From JACPSX01 sp035288405 [NCBI: bacterium] (GTDB taxonomy: Bacteria > JACPSX01): DNA of 29,499 nt. Made by a program: the position numbers and the translations under genes. Positions 8,209 to 15,223 of the stretch are shown here, one piece after another; the stretch's first letter is position 1, and each line of letters begins with the position of its first letter. Location: assembly GCA_035288405.1 (NCBI GenBank), contig DATEAK010000322.1, forward strand, positions 1 through 29,499. Reading direction: 5' to 3'. The notes under the pieces are model-generated. The model was not told where the DNA came from. It searched no databases and saw only the letters and a list, made by a program, of their open reading frames with translations.

Positions 8209-9591
8209 ATGAGTCAGGAAGCGCTTGCTCGACAACCCGACCGTTCTTCAGGAAATGCTCCGGCATACAGGGCTTGGTTTCAATGCATCGCAGGATGCTC
8301 GGGCAGATATGAGCTGAACGAGATCATCTACCAGTGCCCCACGTGCGGCAACCTGCTGGAAGTGGCCCACGACTTGGATCTCCTGCGTCAAAATTCCCCG
8401 GGACAGTGGATGGCCCTCTTTGAGATGCGCTTTCGCGGCACCGATTGGCCCTATGGTAGCTCCGTATGGGGGAAGAAAGAGATGGTCTGCCCCAATGTGC
8501 ACAACCGGAACATTGTTTCCACCTACGAAGGCGGCAGCAATCTTTTCTGGGCCGAGCGGCTGGGGCGCGAGCTCGGCATGGAAGAACTCTGGGTCAAGCT
8601 GTGCGGAAACAGTCACACAGGGTCATTCAAGGATCTGGGAATGACGGTCCTGGTCTCCATGGTGAAGCAAATGATCTCGGAGGGCGTGCCCATCCAGGCC
8701 GTGGCTTGTGCTTCCACCGGGGATACCTCGGCTTCCCTGGCGGCTTATTGCGCCGCGGCGGGAATTCAGGCGATTGTTTTTCTCCCCCGCAACAAGGTCT
8801 CGGTTCCGCAATTAATCCAACCTCTGGCCCATGGCGCCTTGACGTTATCCCTGGACACGGATTTCGATGGCTGCATGAAGCTTGTCCAGGAAATCTGCGC
8901 AAGAAATAACATTTACCTGGCCAATTCCATGAACTCACTGCGCTTGGAAGGGCAAAAAACGATCAGCATCGAATTGGTCCAACAATTTGACTGGGAAATT
9001 CCCGATGTCGTCATCGTTCCTGGAGGAAACCTGGGAAATATCAGTGCCATCGGGCGTGGTTTTCTCCTGTTGCGGGATCTAGGCATTATCTCGCGGCTCC
9101 CCCGCCTGATATGCGCTCAGGCTGAACGGGCTAACCCGCTCTATCGCAGTTACCTCACGGGATTCCGGAAGTACAAACCCATCAAAGCGAAGAAGACTCT
9201 CGCCAGCGCCATCCAGATCGGCAACCCGGTGAGCGTCCAGAAGGCCATGAAAGTTCTCAAAGAATTTGACGGGATTGTTGAGCAGGCAAGCGAGGAGGAG
9301 CTGGCCAACAGCGCGGCTCGTGCAGATCGCACCGGACTTTACAATTGCCCTCACACCGGAGTGGCCCTGGCCGTCCTTTTCAAGTTGTTGAAAAGAGGTG
9401 TGATTGGCCCCCGGGAACGCGTGGTGGTCATTTCAACGGCGCACGGTCTCAAATTCGCCGACTTCCAGCTCCGTTACCACTCCCGTCACCTGCGGGGAAT
9501 CGAATCCCGTTATTCCAACCTGCCGGTAGAACTCCCCGCCCGAGCCGATCAAATCATGGAAACAATCTCGCGCCGCCTGGAGAAAACTTAG
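8209..9591 (+). CDS. thrC: Threonine synthase with N-terminal zinc ribbon
   Basis: A 460-residue PLP enzyme converting O-phosphohomoserine to threonine. The N-terminus has a zinc-ribbon-like pair, C26-x3-C30 and C43-x2-C46 (CPTC), as in archaeal-type and plant-like threonine synthases. The PLP lysine is Lys141 in [18 protein letters not shown] forms the phosphate/substrate loop, and PGGNLGN is the glycine-rich cofactor-phosphate cradle. ATG 8209 follows the previous gene by 10 bp, with GAGGAAG upstream. Homoserine kinase (thrB) is in the window but 8 kb away in another transcription unit, so the threonine genes are scattered. The stop codon overlaps the opposing RNase gene by 4 nt. Confidence 0.94.
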   Translation: MSQEALARQPDRSSGNAPAYRAWFQCIAGCSGRYELNEIIYQCPTCGNLLEVAHDLDLLRQNSPGQWMALFEMRFRGTDWPYGSSVWGKKEMVCPNVHNRNIVSTYEGGSNLFWAERLGRELGMEELWVKLCGNSHTGSFKDLGMTVLVSMVKQMISEGVPIQAVACASTGDTSASLAAYCAAAGIQAIVFLPRNKVSVPQLIQPLAHGALTLSLDTDFDGCMKLVQEICARNNIYLANSMNSLRLEGQKTISIELVQQFDWEIPDVVIVPGGNLGNISAIGRGFLLLRDLGIISRLPRLICAQAERANPLYRSYLTGFRKYKPIKAKKTLASAIQIGNPVSVQKAMKVLKEFDGIVEQASEEELANSAARADRTGLYNCPHTGVALAVLFKLLKRGVIGPRERVVVISTAHGLKFADFQLRYHSRHLRGIESRYSNLPVELPARADQIMETISRRLEKT

Positions 9592-11753
9592 GGAGCCCGG
9601 TCCTCTTTGCCCTGAGAGGATTTTTTACTTTCATCCTCCAGATCCTCGTGGCTTATAGGCTCCAATTCCGATTGAACAGGATACCCTTCCGCAGCATAAT
9701 CGGAGCCGGAAGATTCCTGCAGGGAAGGCTCATCTTCATAAGTAATTTCCACCTTCTCTTCCCCTCCACGGGACGGTGCTCTTCGCCTGCCCATCCAGAA
9801 GAGCAACCCGTGCCCGCGCCTTTGGGGAAAAGTGTAGGTCGGAGTCTCCTCATGGCCAAATGGTTCGGCAGTTTGCGACTGGTCTATCGGAACAGGCTCT
9901 TTCGAAACCTCCACAACTTCCGCCGTCGAGAGCTTGGCAGTGTCGGGCAACGCAGCGGGTGGGGCTTTTTCGAGAGAAGGGAAAAGAGGTTCCTGTCCCA
10001 AAGGGGGCTCAAGAAGAGGAACATCCTGCCCGGACGGGTGTCCCGACAGTATTGTCGGTTCCTCTCGAGTCGGCAAGGAGGTAAACAAAGAAGTCTCCTG
10101 GACTCCCGGATACCCTCCAGAGGTGGGTTGTTCTCGCCGGCGCCGATGTCCTCGGCGGCTGCGTCTCCGTTGGCCGGGCTCCCGGGTTTCAGAGGATTCC
10201 GGGGACACTTTGGGTTCAGGTTGTGGAACGATTTCTGGTACTGAGACCGGCTGAGAGGCCCCCTCACGGGCGGTGCCTTCCTCTACAGTCAATTCTCGGC
10301 GGATGAATTCCAGTTCGGCTTGATGGGGCATGAGCCCCTCTTCGCCGAGCACGTGGATTTCGATGTGGGAGTCTTCCTCCAAACTGAAAAGCTCCTCCCG
10401 CTTTTGATTTAGAAGATAGTTGGCCACATCCTGAGGGAGAACAACCCGGATCTCCTGAACCGTTCCGTCCTGTGCTCCTGTCTGGATACGCCGCAAAACC
10501 GCTAAGACTTGGGACTCTACCGTTTTCACCAAGCCATTTCCCGTACAATAAGGACAGACCTTGTAGCTTCCTTCTTGTAATGCGGGCTTGATGCGCTGAC
10601 GCGACAGTTCCAGCATCCCGAACCGCGAGATCCGCCCCACCTGCACCCGAGCCTTGTCCTTGCGCAATGCGTTGCGCAACATCCGCTCAATCTCTTGCTG
10701 ATGCTTGCGGTCCTTCATATCAATAAAGTCGATGACGATAAGCCCACCAAGGTCCCGCAGGCGAAGCTGGCGGGCAATCTCGTTTGCCGCCTCAAGGTTC
10801 GTTCGATAGGCAGTCTCCTCGATTCCCTTGGACTGAGTCGAGCGACCCGAGTTCACATCGATGGAGACCAGAGCTTCCGTGGGTTCGATGACGATGGAGC
10901 CTCCCGATTTCAGGGAGATCTGGCGCTGGGAGATGGATTCGATTTGATCCTCAATATGGTGGAAAGAAAAAATGGGCGTCTTCTCCCGATACAGCTTCAG
11001 TCGCTTTTGATAGCGCGGCATGACGGCCCGCATAAAATCCCGGGCTCTCTTGTAAGCTTCCCGGCTGTCTAAAATGGTCTCCTCGATGTCGGGACTGAAA
11101 TAATCCCGGATCGAGCGCACCACCACATCGCTTTCCTGGTATACGAGAGCCGGAGCCGCCGTCTTTTGGGCCGTGTCCTCAATCGACTCCCACAAGCGCA
11201 TGAGATAGTTATAATCCCGGGCAAGCTCGCTTTTCCCCTTGTCCAGACCTGCCGTCCGAACAATGAAGCCCATTTTTTCCGGGGGATTTAACTGAGCGAC
11301 TATCTCCTTCAAGCATCGGCGCTGCTCATCATTTTCGATCTTTCGGGAGACCCCGCTCACGTCGCTTCCCGGCATCAAAACCAGGTATCGACCCGGTAGA
11401 GAGATGTAAGTCGTCAGGGCGGCACCTTTCTTTCCGATCTCTCCCTTAACAACCTGAACGATAATTTCCTGGCGCTTTTTCAGGGCTTCCTGGATGCGTG
11501 GGCGCTCATTGCCCTCTACCGAGGGAGAATAGAAATCCGGGTGAACTTCAGAGAAAGGCAGAAAGCCGGCGCGGTTACCACCAAAGTCTACGAAGGCTGC
11601 CTGCAGGCTGGGTTCAATTTTGACGATATTTCCCTTGTAAATATTCCCTTTGATTTGTTCCCGGAGGGGCGTTTCGATGCTGAATTCTTCGAGGAATCCA
11701 TTTTCGACTATCGCGACCCGACATTCCTCCACATCAATCGCATTAATCAACAT
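9588..11753 (-). CDS. rng: Ribonuclease E/G with long C-terminal tail
   Basis: A 721-residue endoribonuclease of RNA processing and decay. The N-terminal [15 protein letters not shown] and embedded S1 domain (about residues 35-125) are followed by the catalytic DNase I-like region. Asp299 (SIDVNSG) and Asp342 (VIDFIDM) match E. coli RNase E Asp303 and Asp346. The zinc-link CPYC (Cys400, Cys403) matches Cys404/Cys407, which hold the tetramer together. After about residue 490 comes a low-complexity tail of some 230 residues, rich in Pro, Glu and Ser. It carries an arginine patch, [13 protein letters not shown] (528-540), like an RNA-binding or degradosome arm, but shorter than in E. coli RNase E. 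ATG 11753 is chosen by homology; a TTG at 11795 would add 14 residues. Confidence 0.93.
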   Translation of the reverse strand: MLINAIDVEECRVAIVENGFLEEFSIETPLREQIKGNIYKGNIVKIEPSLQAAFVDFGGNRAGFLPFSEVHPDFYSPSVEGNERPRIQEALKKRQEIIVQVVKGEIGKKGAALTTYISLPGRYLVLMPGSDVSGVSRKIENDEQRRCLKEIVAQLNPPEKMGFIVRTAGLDKGKSELARDYNYLMRLWESIEDTAQKTAAPALVYQESDVVVRSIRDYFSPDIEETILDSREAYKRARDFMRAVMPRYQKRLKLYREKTPIFSFHHIEDQIESISQRQISLKSGGSIVIEPTEALVSIDVNSGRSTQSKGIEETAYRTNLEAANEIARQLRLRDLGGLIVIDFIDMKDRKHQQEIERMLRNALRKDKARVQVGRISRFGMLELSRQRIKPALQEGSYKVCPYCTGNGLVKTVESQVLAVLRRIQTGAQDGTVQEIRVVLPQDVANYLLNQKREELFSLEEDSHIEIHVLGEEGLMPHQAELEFIRRELTVEEGTAREGASQPVSVPEIVPQPEPKVSPESSETREPGQRRRSRRGHRRRREQPTSGGYPGVQETSLFTSLPTREEPTILSGHPSGQDVPLLEPPLGQEPLFPSLEKAPPAALPDTAKLSTAEVVEVSKEPVPIDQSQTAEPFGHEETPTYTFPQRRGHGLLFWMGRRRAPSRGGEEKVEITYEDEPSLQESSGSDYAAEGYPVQSELEPISHEDLEDESKKSSQGKEDRAP

Positions 11754-11825
11754 CTTGCTCAATTCATAGACCCTCGCTGTTGAAATCCATTCCAAGAAAA
11801 TTCGTAACTCCCTGCCTGAAATGGA

Positions 11826-11834
11826 ATTATACCA
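11826..11834 (-). promoter_or_regulatory. Extended -10 promoter for the RNase E/G gene
   Basis: On the minus strand TGGTATAAT (11834-11826) matches the extended -10 consensus perfectly. A TTTGTT 16 bp upstream can serve as -35. The predicted leader to ATG 11753 is about 65 nt. Confidence 0.6.
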
Positions 11835-11876
11835 GATGGTCTACAGGAACAAAGCTGAATTTGCGGCATTTTGACT

Positions 11877-11908
11877 TTGACAAGGGAGGCCATGGGGTAT
11901 AACATGTT
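11877..11908 (+). promoter_or_regulatory. Promoter and possible self-operator of the Rrf2 regulator
   Basis: TTGACA (11877-11882) and TATAAC (11898-11903) are separated by 15 bp; a second TTGACT starts at 11871. The palindrome AACATGTT (11901-11908) overlaps the -10 element. Rrf2 proteins commonly repress their own genes through palindromes at the promoter, so this is a plausible operator, but it is short. Confidence 0.4.
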
Positions 11909-11956
11909 AGATTAAAAGAGTCGATCTTCCACCGTACACGCAAAGGTGGGTTTTTG

Positions 11957-12370
11957 ATGTATAATCTCAGCCGCAAAGTCGATTATGCTTTCAGGGCCAT
12001 TGAGTATATGGCCTTGAGGCCCCCCGGGCAAGTAGTCCACATCAAGGAAATTGCTGAAAGCCGGAATATTCCCAAGGATTTCCTCTCCAAGATTATGCGG
12101 GATCTGGTCAACCACAAAATCGTCCGCTCTCGCTTTGGTCCCGGAGGAGGTTACTGCTTAAATCGGAGTCCCGGGGAGATTTCCTTTAAGGACATCGTTG
12201 AGGCCGTCGACGGACCAGTCAATCTCCTGAGCTGCGACGATGGCATGGCGGGATGCCCCTTCTCATGTACGTGCGGGCAGCAGGCGGTATGGCGTGAACT
12301 ACAAGGAAAAATTATTGAAACCCTTGATCAGTACACAATGAAAGATTTCTGTCACACCGGGAAGGCCTAG
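11957..12370 (+). CDS. Rrf2 family transcriptional regulator (IscR-like, probable Fe-S sensor)
   Basis: A 137-residue protein. The N-terminal winged helix (LSRKVDYAFRAIEYMA, then IPKDFLSKIMRDL as recognition region, then the wing RFGPGGGYCL) is typical of Rrf2. Four cysteines (Cys93, Cys100, Cys104, Cys106) fall in the region where IscR has its cluster ligands Cys92, Cys98 and Cys104. This suggests an Fe-S or redox/NO-sensing regulator, though the spacing C-x6-C-x3-C-x-C is not IscR's C-x5-C-x5-C. No isc or suf genes follow, so it acts on targets elsewhere, on itself, or on the divergent RNase gene. ATG 11957 is chosen over TTG 11954; AAGGTGGG lies just upstream. Confidence 0.9.
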   Translation: MYNLSRKVDYAFRAIEYMALRPPGQVVHIKEIAESRNIPKDFLSKIMRDLVNHKIVRSRFGPGGGYCLNRSPGEISFKDIVEAVDGPVNLLSCDDGMAGCPFSCTCGQQAVWRELQGKIIETLDQYTMKDFCHTGKA

Positions 12371-12559
12371 TGCCCTATCAACTTTGCAAGTTGGAACTGC
12401 ACGAGGTAACTTCCCTCAATCCTTGTTTCTTGTTCGTTCAGGGGGTGATATGATTTTGCATTGGGCCGCCATTCTTGGTTTATCGCGTAAACGAAGTAGG
12501 TGGGCAAACGCTCAACAATTGCCTTCGCTGTTGAGTCCAATCACCCAAGGAGTTCATCC
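12371..12559. other. Intergenic stretch with two inverted repeats
   Basis: There is a perfect inverted repeat CAACTT-TGC-AAGTTG at 12379-12393 just after the rrf2 stop, without a T-run, so not a classic terminator. A second, CTCAACA...TGTTGAG (12511-12517 with 12529-12535), lies 11 bp before the AAGGAG ribosome site of the next gene and could form a leader hairpin. No gene is visible. Confidence 0.4.
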
Positions 12560-13609
12560 ATGAACTGCTTTCGCAGCTTCAGCAAGGGAAGCATGGTCGT
12601 CGTGCTGCACTTGGTTCTGCTCACGCTCGGCCAACCGGTTTTCGCTGACGAGCCGCCCATTCCGTTGATCGATGCCCACAACCAGTATGACGGAACGTTC
12701 CAGCACGAAGACATCCTGCGGTTCATGGACCGCTACGGCATCGGCCGGATGATCCTGGCGCCCGCTGCCCGCGCTGACGACCGGGCGCTCGTTCAGTTCG
12801 GCGCGCAACACACTGATCGTCTCACCATCGCCGTGCGCACCAAGGACAGGCGCCTCATCCGTAACGGCGATGCGGGCGGCATCGTGGACGAAGTCCAGAG
12901 AGGAGGATACGGCGCCTTCGAGGAGCTGCTGCTCTGGCATGCGGACAAGGGCGGAACGAAAGGCGTCGCCGAGAGTCAGGTGAGCGGTGGTGAGATTACG
13001 CTCGATATCGCCGGCGCCACTGTTAGGGAACTCGTCGACGTGGCCCGGCGCCGAAATTGGCCCATGATCCCCCATATCGAGTTCGCGTCGGCCGGCGCCA
13101 AAGGCCCAGAGTTGATGAAGCAGTTCGAAGCCCTGCTCGCTTCGAACCGCGACGTGTCGTTCGGCCTCATCCACCGGGGCCAGCTCGATGAAGGCGAAGC
13201 GCGCCGCCTGATCGGAATCCACCCGAACGTCTTTTTTCTATTGTCCCAATCCACAGACCCGCGCAAAGCGCGCATTGGGTTCACTTCCATCGTCAGCTCC
13301 CAGGCGCTGGACTCGGACTGGCTGGCTCTGATCCGCGCCCATCCCGATCGATTCGTGCTGTCCTTCGATGCGTTCTCGGGGCGACTCTGGACGGAGCAAA
13401 TGGCGAGAGAGACGGGGATTTGGCGCACCATCCTCACCAAGCTGCCGCTGGAGGTCGCCCATGCTGTGGGCCACGGGAATGCGGAAAGGCTGTGGCGCCT
13501 GCCACCGACACCGCCGCTGGCGGCCAACAACTCTTCGCTGCCTTTGGGTCCGAGAGCGCCCGCCGCAAACACGCCTACGGAAGGCAGGCAGAAGGGCCGC
13601 GGCAGGTGA
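12560..13609 (+). CDS. Secreted amidohydrolase-like (TIM-barrel) protein with altered metal motif
   Basis: A 349-residue protein. A Sec signal peptide is clear: basic start, hydrophobic MVVVLHLVLLTLG, and likely cleavage after PVFA before DEPP (about residue 30). The mature part looks like the amidohydrolase_2 family. It has an initial LIDAHNQYD where the family has DxHxH, later histidines in IPHIEF and IHRGQ, an aspartate in SFDAFSG, and the closing HGNAERLW, a typical end signature of that family. The second histidine of the first motif is replaced (HNQ), so the metal site may be altered. GCG and CGC codons are visibly more common than in neighbouring genes. ATG 12560 follows AAGGAG. Substrate unknown. 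Confidence 0.72.
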   Translation: MNCFRSFSKGSMVVVLHLVLLTLGQPVFADEPPIPLIDAHNQYDGTFQHEDILRFMDRYGIGRMILAPAARADDRALVQFGAQHTDRLTIAVRTKDRRLIRNGDAGGIVDEVQRGGYGAFEELLLWHADKGGTKGVAESQVSGGEITLDIAGATVRELVDVARRRNWPMIPHIEFASAGAKGPELMKQFEALLASNRDVSFGLIHRGQLDEGEARRLIGIHPNVFFLLSQSTDPRKARIGFTSIVSSQALDSDWLALIRAHPDRFVLSFDAFSGRLWTEQMARETGIWRTILTKLPLEVAHAVGHGNAERLWRLPPTPPLAANNSSLPLGPRAPAANTPTEGRQKGRGR

Positions 13610-13627
13610 ACGCGCGCGGTAGCACCG

Positions 13628-13756
13628 CTACATCTTCACGTCGGGCGGAATCTCCGGCTTGCGCTTGGTCAGGAGAGCATCGAAGCCCGCGCGCGCCTAG
13701 CTGGGCACAGCAAGCCGCGAGTTGGTACTGACGTAGGCGATGATCGTCACTAGTGC
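13628..13756 (-). pseudogene. Possible decayed C-terminal gene fragment
   Basis: On the minus strand one frame reads a protein-like stretch: YVSTNSRLAVPS, then an in-frame TAG (13699-13697), then ARAGFDALLTKRKPEIPP and a natural TAG stop (13630-13628). The peptide looks like the tail of a soluble enzyme (GFDALLTKRKP is reminiscent of crotonase tails, a weak impression). It lacks an N-terminus and contains a stop, so if real it is a remnant. The upstream boundary is arbitrary. Confidence 0.25.
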
Positions 13757-13802
13757 GCGCCATCTTAACTTTGAAGTAGTTGTGGCGTTGAATTGAGAGA
13801 CG

Positions 13803-14798
13803 ATGCCCAATCAACTCATTGACAGGTTTCATCGTAGGATCACCGATCTACGGGTTTCTGTGACGGATCGTTGTAACCTTCAGTGCTCCTATTGCATGCC
13901 GCCCTTTGGCACCACACACGTCGACCGCCGGGAACTTCTCACCTTTGAAGAGATCAAGCGTCTGGTCTCCCTGCTCGCTAGCCAGGGCATCGAGAAAGTC
14001 CGCCTGACGGGCGGTGAACCCCTGATCCGCCGGGATCTACTGCAACTGGTCCAGATGATTCAGCAAATCCCGGGGGTGGGCAAGATCCCCATGACCACGA
14101 ATGCGGTTCTTTTATGCTTCTATGCTGGCGCGTTGAAAGAATCAGGCCTTACGTCAGTCAACATCAGCTTGGACACTCTCAAGAGAGACCATTTTCAGCA
14201 GGTCACCGGTTTTGACAAATTCGACCAAGTGATGACGGGAATTCACAAAGCCCTCGACGTGGGACTTCCCGTTAAGATCAATGTGGTGGCCATCCGCAAT
14301 TTCAACGATGCCGAAGTGCTTGAGTTTGTCAAGTTGGCCGGTCGCCTCAAGGTCGCCGTGCGCTTTATTGAGTTCATGCCTTTTCAGAATAACCAGTGGT
14401 CAATTGAGCAGTTTATTTCCACTCAGGAGATCCAACGGATCGTGGAATCCAAGTACGAGTTGACCCCTCTGGAAAAAGAAGCTCCCTCTTCCACCTCGAA
14501 GAATTTCCGCATTGGAGGGCAAGAGGGTACTATTGGCTTTATCGCCTCTATGACCGAGAGTTTTTGCGCCACCTGCAGCCGGGCTCGTCTAACCGCGGAA
14601 GGTTATTTTCGACCGTGCCTGCACGACAACATCGAGGTGGACTTGAAAACTCCCTTGAGGGCAGGAAGTTCGGACCAGGAACTCCTTGGGCTCATTCAGG
14701 GAGCAATCTGGCAGAAATGGGCAGAACATCCCGACTTTCTCGCCTCCTCAGGCCGGGTAACTGCCGGACCCCGGGAAATGGTTCGCATCGGCGGTTGA
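13803..14798 (+). CDS. moaA: GTP 3',8-cyclase (molybdenum cofactor biosynthesis protein A)
   Basis: A 331-residue radical-SAM enzyme performing the first step of molybdopterin synthesis. The N-terminal cluster motif is CNLQCSYC (Cys24, Cys28, Cys31), followed by LTGGEPLIR. The C-terminal cluster ligands are Cys255, Cys258 and Cys272 (FCATC...RPCL). The protein ends in the conserved double glycine (MVRIGG), needed for activity in characterised MoaA. The usual TTNG motif reads TTNA here, a mild deviation. No other moa or moe genes are adjacent, and the upstream DNA looks foreign, so the gene may have lost its original neighbours. The ribosome site (TTGAGAGACG) is modest. Confidence 0.95.
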   Translation: MPNQLIDRFHRRITDLRVSVTDRCNLQCSYCMPPFGTTHVDRRELLTFEEIKRLVSLLASQGIEKVRLTGGEPLIRRDLLQLVQMIQQIPGVGKIPMTTNAVLLCFYAGALKESGLTSVNISLDTLKRDHFQQVTGFDKFDQVMTGIHKALDVGLPVKINVVAIRNFNDAEVLEFVKLAGRLKVAVRFIEFMPFQNNQWSIEQFISTQEIQRIVESKYELTPLEKEAPSSTSKNFRIGGQEGTIGFIASMTESFCATCSRARLTAEGYFRPCLHDNIEVDLKTPLRAGSSDQELLGLIQGAIWQKWAEHPDFLASSGRVTAGPREMVRIGG

Positions 14799-14879
14799 TT
14801 CCCCTGTGCCCCAGGCTTTCAGGCTCCCCCCTCCCCCGCAAGCCAGCCCTTTGAAAAGCTCCCCTCACGAAGCGAAATC

Positions 14880-14888
14880 TGCTATGAT
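14880..14888 (+). promoter_or_regulatory. Extended -10 promoter of the tRNA-Arg gene
   Basis: TGCTATGAT (14880-14888) is an extended -10 element placed 24 bp before the tRNA 5' end. No strong -35 is seen. Confidence 0.5.
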
Positions 14889-14912
14889 TGAACAAGTTAA
14901 AAATCAAGGGGT

Positions 14913-14989
14913 GCGCCCGTAGCTCAGCTGGATAGAGCGCAGGACTCCGGATCCTGAGGCCGAAGGTTCGAACCCTTTCGGGCGCACCA
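14913..14989 (+). tRNA. tRNA-Arg (anticodon CCG)
   Basis: A 77-nt cloverleaf can be drawn. The acceptor stem GCGCCCG pairs with CGGGCGC. T8-A9 are followed by a D arm GCTC/GAGC. The anticodon stem CAGGA/TCCTG carries loop CTCCGGA (anticodon CCG, reading CGG). The T arm is GAAGG-TTCGAAC-CCTTT (one G-T pair). Discriminator A and an encoded CCA follow. A T-run (ATTTTTT) directly after the gene may help termination. It stands alone between moaA and the adenylate cyclase, and no integrated element adjoins it. Confidence 0.97.
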
Positions 14990-15023
14990 AATTTTTTCCC
15001 CTGCAGGCTCTTCCCGTGCCCCT

Positions 15024-15038
15024 GGAATTTCAAATTCC
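15024..15038. promoter_or_regulatory. Perfect palindrome upstream of the adenylate cyclase gene
   Basis: GGAATTT-C-AAATTCC is a perfect inverted repeat with 7-bp arms around one base, in the 234-bp gap between tRNA-Arg and the adenylate cyclase. Its AT-rich core with GG/CC ends looks like a dimeric repressor site. It does not resemble the CRP consensus. The rest of this gap shows no gene; a TTG at 15101 could extend the cyclase frame but is not favoured. Confidence 0.4.
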
Positions 15039-15223
15039 TCAATGCCCTGCCGCTAAAGGAAACCTCCAGCTTTACCGATAAAGAGAGGGGACAGAAGGGT
15101 TTGTCGCCGCCGAAAACTTACAATTCGTCTAGCCTTGGGAAACAATCCTGGGGCAGCCTGAATCCCGGAATCCTCAAGGAGGAATCACTCCGACCGGAAC
15201 CCGCAAATAATCGAAGGACCTTC

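Noticed and set aside
9345-10244. 299-codon plus-strand frame over the end of thrC and the RNase E/G tail
   Set aside because: It crosses the convergent overlap in the wrong frame of both genes and is rich in Arg, Pro and Ser, as typical of shadow translation.
14913-14989. tRNA-Arg as an integration site for a mobile element
   Set aside because: No integrase, no duplicated tRNA 3' end and no foreign genes are seen downstream; the adjacent gene is a chromosomal-type adenylate cyclase.
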